DNA from: Spisula solida
Lineage: Eukaryota > Mollusca > Bivalvia > Venerida > Mactridae
Length of the DNA: 64,000 nucleotides
Direction of reading: 5' to 3'
NCBI GenBank assembly: GCA_947247005.1
Contig: OX365955.1
Coordinates: 44,495,822 to 44,559,821 of the forward strand
The notes under the pieces were generated by a model. That model did no database searches and was not told the origin of the DNA. It saw only the letters and a program-made list of their open reading frames with translations. Shown here piece by piece: positions 1 through 11,499 of this stretch (within the stretch, counting starts at the first letter, position 1; every line of letters begins with the position of its first letter). A program made the position numbers and the translations under genes.

Positions 1-1290
1 TTCTCATACAGCTATGATGTCCAAATTCTTCATAATTGATCACAAAACGCAAAATTGTATTAAAACATGCGAATAACTGATAAATTAGGTATAAAATCGT
101 CTGCAAAAGGCATTTCCATGGGCGCCGCCATCTTGGATTTTTGATAGCGGACGATTTTTGAGAAAGGATACTCTTGTGAACGGATCTGTTCCTTAGTATG
201 GGGAATGGTAAATATCTTCTCCCCGTCTGAAACGTCAGTTAAAGGTTTGACACAATTGAAAATGCGTTTCGAAAGGAGCGGCATCGTGTTTTAAATCCAT
301 GAAACAGCACTGAAAACAGTTGTTCAAAATCTGGCGCGCATCAGCAAAAATGGCGCTGCTCATCGGCATATTTGTATCACGTGATATTTTGGTTTTGAAG
401 TTTTTTATTGAGGAAAATGATATTAAAAATGATTGCTGCGACTTCATTCTTAATGAATATAATAACACATATACGGCATATTTGGAAAAAACATTTAATT
501 TTGATTAATAAATGTGACCTAATTTTGCGGGAAAACTTACAAAAGTAACACGAGTTACTCCCCTTTGCACCAGGTGCATATCTGGCTCTTGTAGGCTGCA
601 TCAAACAAATTGAAACCATTTAACAGTGTCATTCAATTCAGGCTATTAAATTTGTTTTGTATTCATATTTAGCACCCTTTTCCAACAATTATTCAGTAAA
701 ACCTATCATCATAAGACACCATTGGAAACTGCAAAAAAAGGACTTTGTTCTCTTAACTGGTTTAATATTGAACATGGTTTGTGATGTGCGATATATAATT
801 TGTGGTCTTTGCATAAAGGGTTCTGTAATTATGATTTTTTGCAGGTGGTCTTTAACACTTAAACTGTACATATATACATATATATGCATGCATGGCGTCT
901 CCCATTTTTAGTCTGTATAGATTGACAGAGAGTTCACAGTAGATGTAGATTGTTTGAACTAGTTTTCTTGGAATATATCAACAATTAGATTCTACTATAT
1001 ACCTAAAGTCAAGCTATTCTATCACAGTACTGAAATCTTCATATACATGTATAGAGCCATACAATAGCACACCAGAAGATATCCTCATAGCTGTCAAGGC
1101 CTTAGACATATAGTCAGAGTGAGATTGTAGTTGCAAGGGGCGGTTGCCCAGTGGTCAGAAGACAACAGTGTATGCAGGATGAAAGTTCAAATCCTACTGG
1201 ATATAGATTATATGAACTGGCCGCAGGCCCTAAAAATCGACCTTATACATGAAGCATGTTATGTAGTATAAGGTTATAATCAGGGTTCTC
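1..1290. other. Gene-free AT-rich start of window
   Basis: I find no convincing exon on either strand. The short open frames overlap one another in opposite directions and match no family I know. Around 1139-1200 the plus strand has a stretch reminiscent of a tRNA-derived SINE (cggttgcccagtggtcag, then a B-box-like gttcaaatcc), too degraded to assign. Confidence 0.5.
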
Positions 1291-1505
1291 AACAGTTTTA
1301 GCCCCAGGACTCACTCCCACCAAAGTGGTGTTGAGAAAACTTTGATTTTTGGAACCTTACATCCTGCATTCTAGTGCACTTTGTAGTTAGTTTCTTGTAA
1401 ATTAACTTTTTTAAACTATGTGCATGGGACTTGGTTAAAATGCATGAGATTTGAACAGATGAGTGTGAGTTAGGGTTCAAATGCATGAGTCCCATGGCGA
1501 ATGAG

Positions 1506-1810
1506 TGAGACTTGACCAGGCATTTGGTTTCAAATTGCTGTAAATTAATAATTTGCACTTGTCACTGATCAACCCGGGTACTGAAGAGAGTAGAAGGTTG
1601 GGAAGTGGCCATGTTTATCCGCTACGTATCCCTGTTTGTTATGACAACTGTAGAAAAACTGGGTACCAGCTGTCGTAATGTCATACCCATTGCGGATAAA
1701 CATGGCCGCTTCCCAACCTTCTACTTTCTTTAGTACCCGGGCCGATCAGAGACTAGGGCAAATAATTAATTTACGGCGAGTTGAAACCAAATGCCTTTGG
1801 ACTTGACAGG
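1506..1810. repeat. Long inverted repeat (foldback element)
   Basis: Two arms of about 120 bp (about 1506-1625 and 1685-1810) are reverse complements with scattered mismatches. Both contain GGCATTTGGTTTCAA, an acccgggtact block and the stretch tagaaggttgggaag. The spacer is only about 60 bp and itself has partial symmetry around 'gggtaccagctg'. Arms this long with no coding sequence suggest a foldback or MITE-type element; I could not define target-site duplications. Confidence 0.8.
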
Positions 1811-1964
1811 TATGTATCCTTCCCAACAAACAAATGTATATTAGAGCCTTGACAGTATTAACTCATTTGTGACAACTAGGGTATCTTACAACCCTCTATT
1901 GTCACAAATAAGTTTTGTATAGCAATACCATTCCATTATGCTCACTTTGTAATTTATTGCAGTT

Positions 1965-2580
1965 CCCCTTGTAACTGGGCTATAATTGTTGATAATGGTC
2001 AAAGGGAGACAATTAGGAAATTACCTCCCTTTGTCCATAATCAGAAATAAAGTAATTAACTCCCTTTGACCATTATCAGAAATACTGTAATTACCTCCCA
2101 TTGACCATTATCAGTCACAAAGTAATTATCTCCCTTTGACCATTATCAACAATAAAGTAATTACCTCTCTTTGACCAATATCAGAAATAAAGTAATTACC
2201 TCCCTTTGACCATTTATATCAACAATAAAGTAATTAACTCCCTTTGACCATTATCAACAATAAAGTAATTGCCTCCCTTTGACCAATATCAGAAATAAAG
2301 TAATTACCTCCCTTTGACCCTAATCAGAAATAAAGTAATTACCTCCCTTTGACCCTAATCAGAAATAAAGTAATTACCTCCCTTTGACCATTTATATCAA
2401 CAATAAAGTAATTAACTCCCTTTGACCATTATCAACAATAAAGTAATTGCCTCCCTTTGACCAATATCAGAAATAAAGTAATTACCTCCCTTTGACCCTA
2501 ATCAGAAATAAAGTAATTACCTCCCTTTGACCCTAATCAGAAATAAAGTAATTACCTCCCTTTGACCATCATCAACAATA
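1965..2580. repeat. Minisatellite, about 35-bp unit, with higher-order structure
   Basis: About 17 tandem copies of a unit near 35 bp with core gtaattacctccctttgacc followed by variable 'attatcagaaataaa', 'ctaatcagaaataaa' or 'atttatatcaacaataaa'. A five-unit block is itself repeated: the distinctive catttatatcaacaataaag variant occurs at 2211 and 2389 (period 178 bp), followed each time by the same order of variants. Non-coding. Confidence 0.95.
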
Positions 2581-2879
2581 ATATCCGAGTTCCAACAAGA
2601 ACGTTCTTGTTTGACAAGCATCTAGTACTGTATACCTGTATTTCCAGATCTCGGTCATCTACATACCTGTAACATACCTCTATAGAGGTCACATGAATCC
2701 TGAAGCTTACAAGGTGGGATTAAAATGAATTAAAATAAAATTAAACCCAATCTCATTTTTAATATAACAAACTGCTCCATCTTTTTTGTTTCAGTTAAAT
2801 ACCTTGTTTAAGTATGAAATGTGCAACACCTGTACTGGAAGAAACTAAGTCAGTTTTGACATCTTCAAGGAAATCCAAC

Positions 2880-3095
2880 CCTTTCTTCGTGGCATACGGG
2901 GGTATGTCCCCATTGCAGCCGAATAGTCATTCATGTTAAAGGTCACAGCAACTTTGACCTTATAATTAAAAGGGGTTATCTACTGTTGCTGACCAAAGTT
3001 TGAAGCACCTAAAGCAAAGTGTTCTTGAGCAGAAACAATTTGGTTTACCGACCGACCAACAGACGACTGACATGTGCTAAGCAATATACCATTAT
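2880..3095 (+). repeat. Interspersed repeat of molluscan type
   Basis: Resembles 6975-7240 in the same order: a 'gcag(c)ccgaatagtc' start, 'aatgttaaaggtca', 'ggggtyaactact', then 'accgaccgaccaacagac' and 'caaagcaatcca'-like ends. Non-coding; repeats ending in gaccgacc or gacggacg strings are common in bivalve genomes. Confidence 0.6.
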
Positions 3096-3159
3096 TTTAG
3101 TAGAACACTACCTGTATCCTTATCCTTAACATTTACTATAGACAGAAAACATGAATCAT

Positions 3160-3600
3160 GGTTCATACAAAATTCTCTCACCAAAATTCAAGGACTATTC
3201 AAGGGCTGTTCAAGATAGAATAGGAATTTTCAAGACATTTTCCAAAACATTTACGAAGGTTCAATGGTACGAAAATGTCATTATGCACTGCCATTAATAC
3301 ACTATTTCTAGTGACGTCATACACAAGTATAACCTATATTGCGCTAAATTTATTACATTTCTGTACTTTCAATTTTTGAGAAAAAAATAGTGTTTCTGTT
3401 TCATTTTTTACGCAGATGATGTGCCATTTTGACAACATCCCTAAATTTTTGTGGATATTCAAGGCTGATCACCTGAATTCAAGGTTTATCAGTTTAATTC
3501 AAGTACCACTTAGGCATTTTTTCAAGGAAGCACTAAATTCAAGTACTTTTCATGGTTTGAACCAAATTCAAGGACTTTTTAAGGCCGTGCAAACCTTGTG
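3160..3600 (+). repeat. Interspersed 'ttcaaggac' repeat, copy 1
   Basis: Matches 41060-41520 along its length. Starts at catggttcatacaaaattc, continues with several 'caaaattcaaggactattcaagg' modules, and ends 'caaggacttttaaggc...aaccttgtg'. In the second copy the ends are GGTTCATACA and TGTATGAACC, an inverted terminal pair. The short open frame inside (3416-3601) is a by-product of the repeat. Confidence 0.8.
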
Positions 3601-3723
3601 AATAAAACACGCACACATTCTGAACATCGTTTTATTAAACATATCTTAAAAATGATTATAATACATTGATGTCAAGTTTATAAATTTAAACAGAAAAGAA
3701 CAACAAAACATGATGGCCTAGGC

Positions 3724-4452
3724 CTTAGGTTACTGTTTTATCAAAGCACTTACGGAAAACTTAAATTTACGTTCAAAATAAAATTCTTCGTAATTCATTT
3801 ACATGTACAAAGTGTGGTAAAATGATACACAGTATTAATTATGATTAAGTTAATGAACTCCTACTAATCATTAGGGGTGACTATTGAGTCCAATTTTGAC
3901 TATTGCAATACTATTGCTATTGCTGAAAGTACTATTGCGATACTATTGTATTGCTGGAAACTATTGCGATACTATTGCAATAGTTATTGCCAAGCTATGA
4001 AAACCAGAGATTAACTTGTAAATGCAATTTTGCACTGTGTAAGATATCATTTTGTTGTACAACATACAAATCTTTTATTTGTAGAAATGATTTAAAATGA
4101 ATTTGACAGAAATAGATTAATAAAATTAAGGCGATATTGGTCCATTGTGGCTGTTTTGATGCGAAAACGGAAGTTGTTTTACATTAATAATAAACTTTAT
4201 TTATAAAAAGCAAACTATCGAAACTATCGATAGTTGAGCTAACTATCGGCGATAGTTATTGGATCGAGACTTTTACTATCGATCCATACTATCGGGACAC
4301 TAGGAATCGCAATGCATCGATATTTCGATGCATCGGCCCACCCCTACTAATCATGCCTGTGACCAATTTGCTGATGTTAAAGAATTATATAAAATTTAAA
4401 TTTGAACGCAAGTTTAAAATTTCCGTAAGTGCTTTGATAAAACAGTACCTAG
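3724..4452. mobile_element. TIR element, host of a nested hAT insertion
   Basis: About 50-bp inverted ends: TACTGTTTTATCAAAGCACT from 3731 on the left, and its complement agtgctttgataaaacagta ending at 4446 on the right. The arms continue inward as 'tacggaaa..ttaaa..tacgttcaaa'. The centre has been split by the hAT-like insertion at 3872-4346, so the original element was only about 250 bp. It must be older than the insertion. Confidence 0.8.
3872..4346. mobile_element. Non-autonomous hAT-like element, copy 1 (8-bp TSD)
   Basis: The element starts TAGGGGTG and ends CACCCCTA. It is flanked on both sides by the direct repeat CTAATCAT (3864-3871 and 4347-4354), the 8-bp duplication typical of hAT transposition. 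The interior holds 'actattgcgatactattg' repeats and palindromic 'gaaactatcgatagttgagc' stretches. There is no transposase frame. A second copy with its own duplication lies at 44468-44966. Confidence 0.93.
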
Positions 4453-4619
4453 AAACTTAGACTGATAGAATATGGTAGTCACAGAAAATCCTGTAAGATT
4501 GACAATGCAGCTTCTGTACTTTTAAAGAGTTATGACAGACACAAGCATTCAATCATTCCAAGGGCCACAACTATTTCAAATCTGAATAAACAAGTAATTA
4601 AGAATTGCAAGCAATACAG

Positions 4620-5039
4620 AAGTCCCCTACCGGTTTGAGGCCATTTTCAATGTTTCTGTTGCCATAGCAACCACATTATTTGTCAGAATAAAAATATTTT
4701 TAGTCGTGCATAATCCCCTTATTGCCCCCTATTTACATATCAAGTTTCAAAAACCTAGCTTGAAAACTGTTTGAGTTATGGCAGGATCCAGATTTGGGCA
4801 TATTTTCACTCTTTCTGTTGCCATAGCAACCACAATGTTCGTCAGAATCAAAATATTTTTAAATGTGCATAATTCCCTTATTGCCCCCTATTCACATATC
4901 AAGTTTCATAAACCTAGCTTGGAAACTGTTTGAGTTATGTCAGGATCTAGATTGTTTGACAGACGGACGGACAGACTGACTGACTGAAGGACGGAGGGCA
5001 AACCTATAGTCCCCTCCGGTCAAAAACCGGTAGGGGACT
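4620..5039. repeat. Interspersed repeat with AGTCCCCTACCGGT ends, copy 1
   Basis: Left end agtcccctaccggtttgagg; right end tcaaaaaccggtaggggact, its inverted match. The interior duplicates 'tctgttgccatagcaacc' and 'cttattgccccctat' and ends in a gacagacggacggacag tract. A shorter copy with one internal module is at 23532-23796. Typical of bivalve genomes in my knowledge; non-coding. Confidence 0.85.
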
Positions 5040-5208
5040 AAAAATACTTAGGTACAAAACTGGACATGTCGACAAACATTACTACATAGTTAGGCGACTG
5101 TAGCTCGTATACATTTAGATTGATGAGGAACACACGCATAATTTCAACAATTAAGGGCCACAACTCTGCTAATACTGGTCGAATCTTTTATCATAACAAC
5201 AAAATTGT

Positions 5209-5283
5209 CCCTTTGGTGCAACAAGGTTGTATCTATCTATACACTATAAAGTGAGATACAACCTTGTTGCACCAAAGGGACGA
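5209..5283. repeat. Perfect 28-bp hairpin
   Basis: Arms 5209-5236 and 5256-5283 are exact reverse complements (left arm begins gtccctttggtgcaacaagg), with a 19-nt loop. Sits just upstream of a minus-strand tRNA-type SINE. Perfect pairing suggests a young event or active homogenisation; no clear target-site duplication. Confidence 0.95.
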
Positions 5284-5394
5284 AATTTAATGCTGACTGA
5301 TATTCCTATTGTTTGTTTGCAATCAACTGAGACAGTCTTGTGTGATCATTCAGTTTCCCCCTGCCAGGTCAGCCAATCACATCCCGACTTCGAG

Positions 5395-5616
5395 GGAGGA
5401 GACAGTTGATTGATAGTAGTCAAGGTGCACTACCCTAGCTCTCTCCAAATAGACTCCTTGGTTCTTTAACATGCCCGGTGTACAGCACTGATACTCGCGA
5501 GACTACCTCTGGGTTACCAGTTTATCTAGTAGGAAATTTCCAGTGCCCTGGCCGAGATTCGAACCAGGGACCTCCAGATTGGAAGTCAAAGAGTATCTAC
5601 CGCTCAGCCGTATATA
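5395..5616 (-). repeat. tRNA-derived SINE, copy 1
   Basis: Read on the minus strand, the head (5616 down to about 5540) has a tRNA-like A box (tgagcggtagatactc) and B box (GGTTCGAATCT). It is followed by a body containing 'ggtagtctcgcgagtatcag' and 'aaccaaggagtctatttgg'. The same head-plus-body is at 56285-56551. The head does not fold as an intact tRNA, so this is a retroposon and not a tRNA gene. Confidence 0.8.
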
Positions 5617-5967
5617 TTCCTATTTAGTTTAATGACTCTAGCACAATCACATTTCAAGTCGGAGACAAAACAACATTTTGGGATGGACAGATAAGGGCAA
5701 AAAATATACATCACCAAACAAATAGGCTTCCATATGACAAAATATACTGGTACATGGAGAACGGATTTCAAAAGATAGTATTAAATCATGGGGATCTAAT
5801 TTCATGGACGAATTCATTCATAAAATCAGCAGCATTTCATTACCTTCTACAACACATACTATATAAAACATGATTTTACACTGTAAAATTAACAATATAA
5901 CTGCATCTCCTATTAACTCATTTCTTTTTATCGTTTTCCTAAATAAATGTCATTTTTAAAAAGAGTT

Positions 5968-5973
5968 GTTTAT
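5968..5973 (-). terminator. Possible poly(A) signal of the SRA gene
   Basis: AATAAA on the minus strand about 20 bases past the stop codon at 5993. It would give a very short 3' UTR. Position fits, but the hexamer is common in AT-rich DNA. Confidence 0.35.
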
Positions 5974-5992
5974 TATGTATCTTGCTTTCTAA

Positions 5993-8900
5993 CTAATTAC
6001 CAGACTCAAGTTTATCTGAGGGTTCACAATGATCTGTATTTGTCTTGTTTTCACTGGTAGCTTTATTGTTATTCTCTTCATTTATACTAATTTTCTCCTT
6101 TTCAACATTAGTTTCAGAGTGTGTTACTACTTCATTAGATTTATCATTATTGATCTCTTTCATTATTCCAACAGATTCTTTAAGATCATCACATTTATTT
6201 TCACTACTCTCGAGTTTTTCAGACACTTTAGGGGAGTCATTAGGCCGGTCCCTGTTCAAGTCATCCTTCTCATTAGCTGGATCTACATGGCGTTCCTTTG
6301 TGAGATTACATTTATCTACTCCCATGTTTTCTTTATCTGCATCATCATTCTCGTCATCAAGTTCCGCCTCATTGAGATCCTCAGTATCTTCATGTTCGTT
6401 TTCGTCATTTTCATCATCATCTTCTGGTTCATCGTTATCTTTGGGTTCTTTGGTTGGTCTTTCCTCAAATTGTAAAGTAAATTCCCACGGTGGAGAGTCC
6501 TGATCAGACAGACGTTTCAAGGCAAACTTCCATACTTTGAATCCAGACTGCCCCGTTGTATACCATGCTTTCTTCACAGTATACAAACCTGAAACCAGTA
6601 AAATAACTAGAAATGGATGAACAGATATCTTAGTACCAACAAAGTATTCACCTGCCAATACACACATGCAAAACTGTACAAACAAGACTGTGTTCAATAA
6701 ATGCTTATGCCCCCTGTGGATGCCTTGTCCATAAATAAGTCTAAGACCAAAATTAGGTCAAGGTGAAGTCAAAATGGGGTTAGGTGATACAGGCATGTGG
6801 AGAGTGTTCATATGCAACATCCATGCAAGTATGGACGATTTGTAGCAAGCCATAATGATGCTAGAAGAAACAGTCAGTTTGGGTTAAACGGACGGACGAA
6901 CGGACAGGTGCCTCCCGAAATATCGATACGGGTTTTCAAAACAGACCTTCAAGACAGAAAATGATAAGCAAGAGAAGTTTGTGAAACATGAAAGCCCTGT
7001 AGCAGCCCAATAGTCAGTACCGGTAATGTTAAATGTCATGGTGACCAAGACACACTAACCTCACATCAATAGGGGTCAACTACTGATGATAATCAAATTC
7101 CCAATAAAGATCTTTGACCCACTGACCACTACTAATCCGAGTTAATGATCAGAAACCATTCGTCTACAGACAAAGACACTCAGACCGACTGACCTAGACC
7201 AACAGGTGCAAAGCAATCCATGTGGGGGGGGGGGGGGGGGGAGCTAAATTAGAATAATCGACTCTAGCTAGCTTGAGTCTAATTTTCCGTTATGTCAAGG
7301 TATTTCTGAAGATATACAAAATCACAAGTTCTTCCATTCTATGTCTACATCCCAACTTTTATGTTGAGTTTTTATTACAATGCATTATTTTCCATGGTCC
7401 AAAAATCCAAAGCAGAACTACTTCTTGAACCATGATGATACTAGAACTACTTTTCTTACCATCGTATCGATATCCCTCCTCCGGTGCAAACACTGTACTC
7501 AACTTGTATCCTCGAATTACTCGTACAGGATTGCCTGTTTCCACACTGGTATGTAACGCCAAGTTGCCTCGAGATAATGTTTGGTTCTTTGATTGGGGAG
7601 CCATTCTTAAATTCTGAAATAAATGTGTATAAATAATCTGTTTACCCCCATATACGATGATTTAAGGTACTGTACTTGCATGCATGTCAGGACAAATTGA
7701 TACATTCACACTATGATACTGGCATGCAAGTATGATTGTTTATTTGAGTTTAAAGCCAATTCTCAACAATTTTATCAGTTTAATATAATAAATATACATT
7801 GACCGATCAAGCTACCGGTAACCTGTTTTCCTGGACTGCATCCTTACCGGTACTAACTTACCCTTCCACAAGGAACCAGCAAATTCTCCACATCTAGAGG
7901 AAAATCAACATTGTTGTCAAATATTTATGGCCCCTGCTTGATTGAACTTGATGTAAGAAATAGCAAACTTAGCACTATTTTATCACCCAATAGGAAAGAA
8001 TCACAAATGAATTTAAACTGCAGTACAACATGTATTAGGAAAGTAGTGGTACAATTGAATTATAGAGCTGATTTGTTATTAAATGTTTCACTAAACGTTC
8101 TCCGTAATAGAATGTATAGGTTACCTTGGGATTGGATGCTGTTCCTTTCAGATCTCTGCCACCTAAAACAAGACAATATTGATATATGTTATTATACATA
8201 TAATAGTCAAACATGGTTACGGAACAGTTTATTTTGACAAGATGGCCTTTAATTGTCATCTGAGAATAAGATCCCTATGAAAGTAAAGTAACTTAGTAAG
8301 GTCATCCAGACATGGGACTCAAATCCACCACCTGGTATTACTAGTCTGTAGCAATTGAGCAAGTCAGGCAACTATTGTGATTCTTGTGAATCCCTCTCCA
8401 TAGTTACTAGGTAAGCATAATTTTAACCTAAGCAATGTAATCTAATCTTGGTTGAGGACATCTTTGTCATGGCATGTGCGAAATATCAAAGCTGGACCTC
8501 ATTGTTTAGTATGATAAGATTCACAACATTTTTTCAGTAACGGCAGCTGATTCACATAACCAGTTTTCCTCGATCCTATTCTATCCAATACTAACTAAGC
8601 CTTCCACCAAGAACCCGTAACTTCTTCACATGCGGAGGAAACAGTAGTTAATGTTAATTTTCATGGAAGGGAATGACCTGCAGTGACTAGGAATGGAACT
8701 CTAGTGTTGCAAATTACGCACACTAATCAGGGCTCTGAATATTTGTACAAGTATAACTTACCTTCCCCAGTATAGGTAAAACATTCTCCATAATCAACAT
8801 TATCATCATAACCTCCAGATAGAGCGATGGAGTAAGCACCCTCCTGTCCGCCATGAATACCAGCTACTGTAGGCCTAAAACACAATCAACAAGTCTGTTA

Positions 8901-11236
8901 TCAAACTTATCAACTCGGCAGAAAGATAACTCTGACCGCGCCTGACATAAGCTGTCGTAATCTTTACTTTTCTGAAAGATTTTACCATATTTCTGAAAAC
9001 CTCTGAGTCTGATGGACATGTCTGGCAAAATCATTTAGATTGACAAATGTGCAATCGGAATCAGTTTAAATGCCTGGCTGACTTTTTTTCGGTCCAACAT
9101 TTTCAGTCTGAATGTTCCAGAAATCTATTAATTTAAGGACTTGGACTTTACCAGGCAAAGTCATTTTTTGTGTTTACTCCTGACTGATTAAATTAAGTCT
9201 GGTTGAACATGAAGCTGCAATTTTGGTGAAAAGTAAATCTTTTAAGATAAATACCTGTGAACACCGTCTCTACTGCATTCCATGCGTGTAAGCCAGGAAG
9301 CTCCTACTTCAATACCTGTGAAACATAATTATTACATATCATTCACTTAGTGTTAACAAAACGTGTCATTTAATGACTTACAATGCTGCTTGTAAAGAAA
9401 TGTATCAGATTTCAAAGTTGGTACTGTCATAGCTCCCCTGCAAGGTACTTAAGCCGGTGTATGATGCCTGATGCGATTCCAGTAAATGCGTACAAAATGT
9501 ATGGAGATGCGTCTTAGATGGGTCAAAATACATCTCCATGCAGGGAAGGTTTCGAGTGCAATTAAGGCGTGATTCAGGTTTCAGGTGATCAATTAAGGGT
9601 AATTATTAAAACATTGAAAATGAATAGATAAAGCTTACCTGGAATGGGACCATAAAAGTTAGGACGATTTTTTTCTACAGGTCTGAACTTTTCTCTTTCC
9701 TCTTCTTCATCATCATTGTCCTCAAAGTCCATCGGTAATCCCTCCGAACTAGGTGTCTGCAATCATAAACAGTATCATCCTAATGAACCACATGTCGTAC
9801 TTCCAATCGATATCAAATGTAGGTTTTTTTTGGAACTGACCTACACCAGCCCATTTATTTTTCAGTTAACGTGAACCATAACAACATATACATAATTATA
9901 TCACAGACATAAAGAATTACAATGCATGTACATAGATACCACAAACGATACAAAGTAGTTATTGTTTAAGTTTGCATGGATATTATGAGGTAGGTATATT
10001 CATGAGTTTGATTGCTTAATGATTTTTTCAAAAAATCAGTATGGTATTTTGTGTTTTGTATAGAATTCTAGTTTTTTTTCAATAAGGGCTGTCACTCAGC
10101 TTTTCTATTTCTTCTTTAGCAAAACTTTGATGTCTAGCTAAGGACCATGCATTGTCGTCAGCCGGGGTAGCTTAGTTGGTAGAGAACCCGACTTGCAAGC
10201 GGGAGGTCTGATGTTCAAGCCCTGTCCTAGGTATATAAGATTTTTATGAGCCCTACGACATTGGCGCCCAACTTGGGGCTGGTCTGCGACTATTACACTG
10301 TCTGCACTGTCGTCAGCCCGGGTAGCTCAGTTGGTAGAGCATGTGACTTGCTAGCGGGAGGTCGCTGGTTCGAGCCCTGTTCTGGGTATGTACGATTTTA
10401 TGAACTCTACAAGGACTAATCAAATAATTGATACATACACTTCCTTGAAGCCTCGCTGACCTTCTCCTCTTGCCCATAATAGATCCACGGTTAACATTGT
10501 GAACATCTTCAAGAAATGATCGCTTTTTTGGTCGGTTCAACTGATGTTCTGCCTTCCGTTTCAACTGTGATTTCTTTAATGTTAATTTCAATTCTTCTTT
10601 AAACTGAAAAGAGAAATACATGCAAAGTCATGAAGAAAGTGTACATTGGTCACACAACTTAGTTTAAAGGCCATTCCAGCTGGTTTACACGTGGGTCACA
10701 TCATCTGCACTGGTACGTAACGGGTACAAAACGTGTCACGTAATCATTCGTTGAACGCATGGCTGCATAACATCCATGTATTGGATTCAACCCGATGTCT
10801 AGGCATTGTGCAGATTTGACCATGTAATGATGTACACATTGGCAACTACAACTTGGAACTGGAAGATCAAAAACCACACTCTGCTGGAAGTAGGTATCAT
10901 TCTTGTATTTTGGATTCAATTTGTGATCATTGACTTTGAAAGATGTAAGTGTTGTGTGCAAAGATTTATTTAATAATTTTAATGATCGATGGGCCGATCC
11001 ATCCGTAATTTCAGATCGGATCATTTGGCATTTTGAGAAATCATGTTTTCAATTTCCTCACAAAATATTTTTGCCTTTGGTTTATAAAACATGCGGGGAG
11101 TGTCAGGTTGTAAAACATTGTGCATTATGTGAAGGAACTCCATACATACCGGATTGGTCAGTCCGATCTCCGCTAGTATTCGCCGATTGTCCGCAATATT
11201 CTGTTTTCTTCTCTGCTCTGCTGTTAAACCTTCCAT
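5993..11236 (-). CDS. SRA/YDG-domain protein (UHRF1-type methyl-DNA reader), 8 coding exons
   Basis: Coding exons in transcript order: 11236-11150, 10603-10439, 9756-9639, 9315-9255, 8874-8762, 8162-8125, 7613-7460, 6588-5993. All junctions are GT/AG and phases agree, giving 443 residues. Residues about 114-285 form an SRA (YDG) domain, which in UHRF1 flips out and binds 5-methylcytosine. Landmarks are NFYGPIPG (117-124), [41 protein letters not shown] (ending at 246) and GFKVWKF. The Asp (DNVD) and Thr (FTYT) that line the methyl-C pocket in UHRF1 are present. The UHRF1 'NKR finger' is not: TASNPK follows GGRDLKG. There are no ubiquitin-like, Tudor, PHD or RING domains. The N-terminus has [10 protein letters not shown] and later a basic [10 protein letters not shown], a pair that resembles some chromatin WD-repeat proteins. 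The C-terminal 150 residues are very acidic (Asp/Glu runs). The start ATG has a good context (acaacATGG). Function beyond binding modified DNA is unknown. Confidence 0.88.
6715..7250. repeat. Interspersed molluscan-type repeat and poly(G) tract
   Basis: The first part ends in 'aaacggacggacgaacggac'; the second (6975-7240) matches the repeat at 2880-3095. A run of 18 G lies at about 7225-7242. Located in intron 7 of the SRA gene. Non-coding. Confidence 0.6.
7820..7925 (+). repeat. Short interspersed repeat ('ttttcctggact' family)
   Basis: Contains ttttcctggactgcatcc, 'accggtactaacttacccttccacaaggaa' (split here by one mismatch between copies) and 'aatcaacattgttgtcaaat'. Related copies: 8545-8730, 46472-46645 on plus, and 22800-22925 and 26305-26380 on minus. 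Probably a SINE; no tRNA head visible in this copy. Confidence 0.65.
8545..8730 (+). repeat. Short interspersed repeat ('ttttcctggact' family), diverged copy
   Basis: Starts at ttcacataaccagttttcct and shares 'ccttccacc', 'tcatggaagggaatgacctg' and a 3' part ending 'gcacactaatc' with the copy at 46472-46645. Lies in intron 5 of the SRA gene. Confidence 0.55.
10160..10390 (+). repeat. Tandem pair of tRNA-Ala-like sequences (SINE-like)
   Basis: Two copies about 155 bp apart (10160-10235 and 10315-10388). Each has an A box (tagctcagttggtagagc in the second) and a T-arm (ggttcgagccc in the second). The 7-nt anticodon loop of the first is cttgcaa, which would read TGC (Ala). Acceptor and anticodon stems are mispaired in both, and both are followed by the same 'atgtacgattttatga'-like tail. 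I call them tRNA-derived repeats and not working tRNA genes. Confidence 0.7.
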
Positions 11237-11499
11237 GTTGTTAGAAATGGCGCGCTAAAGGAAAATATCAGAGATGTTCCGAATGGTTGCGCGGTTAGAC
11301 TGGTTCCCAATCACATGGACACATTCTGGTTCCATGTACAATTTAGGTCAAACACCACCAAATAAATGTGCTAATTTGTTCAGTAAGGCCAAACTAATTA
11401 ATATTGTGGTTCTAGTAAAAAATTGAAAAATATGGTAGGCGGGTAAAATGAACATTTTAAAGTTATTTTAATTAAGAAATAACTTATAAAAAAACATAG

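Noticed and set aside
657..911. 84-residue plus-strand open frame
   Set aside because: AT-rich, no domain, overlapped by an antisense frame, no splice or promoter context.
6029..6503. Two plus-strand frames rich in Phe/Ile or Ser
   Set aside because: They are antisense to the acidic tail of the SRA protein; Asp/Glu codons read backwards give Ser- and Phe-rich frames.
7225..7242. G-quadruplex or functional poly(G) element
   Set aside because: A single homopolymer run inside an intronic repeat; simple slippage explains it.
10160..10390. Two functional tRNA-Ala genes
   Set aside because: Acceptor and anticodon stems are mispaired and both copies share the same downstream tail, as expected of retroposed or duplicated SINE heads.
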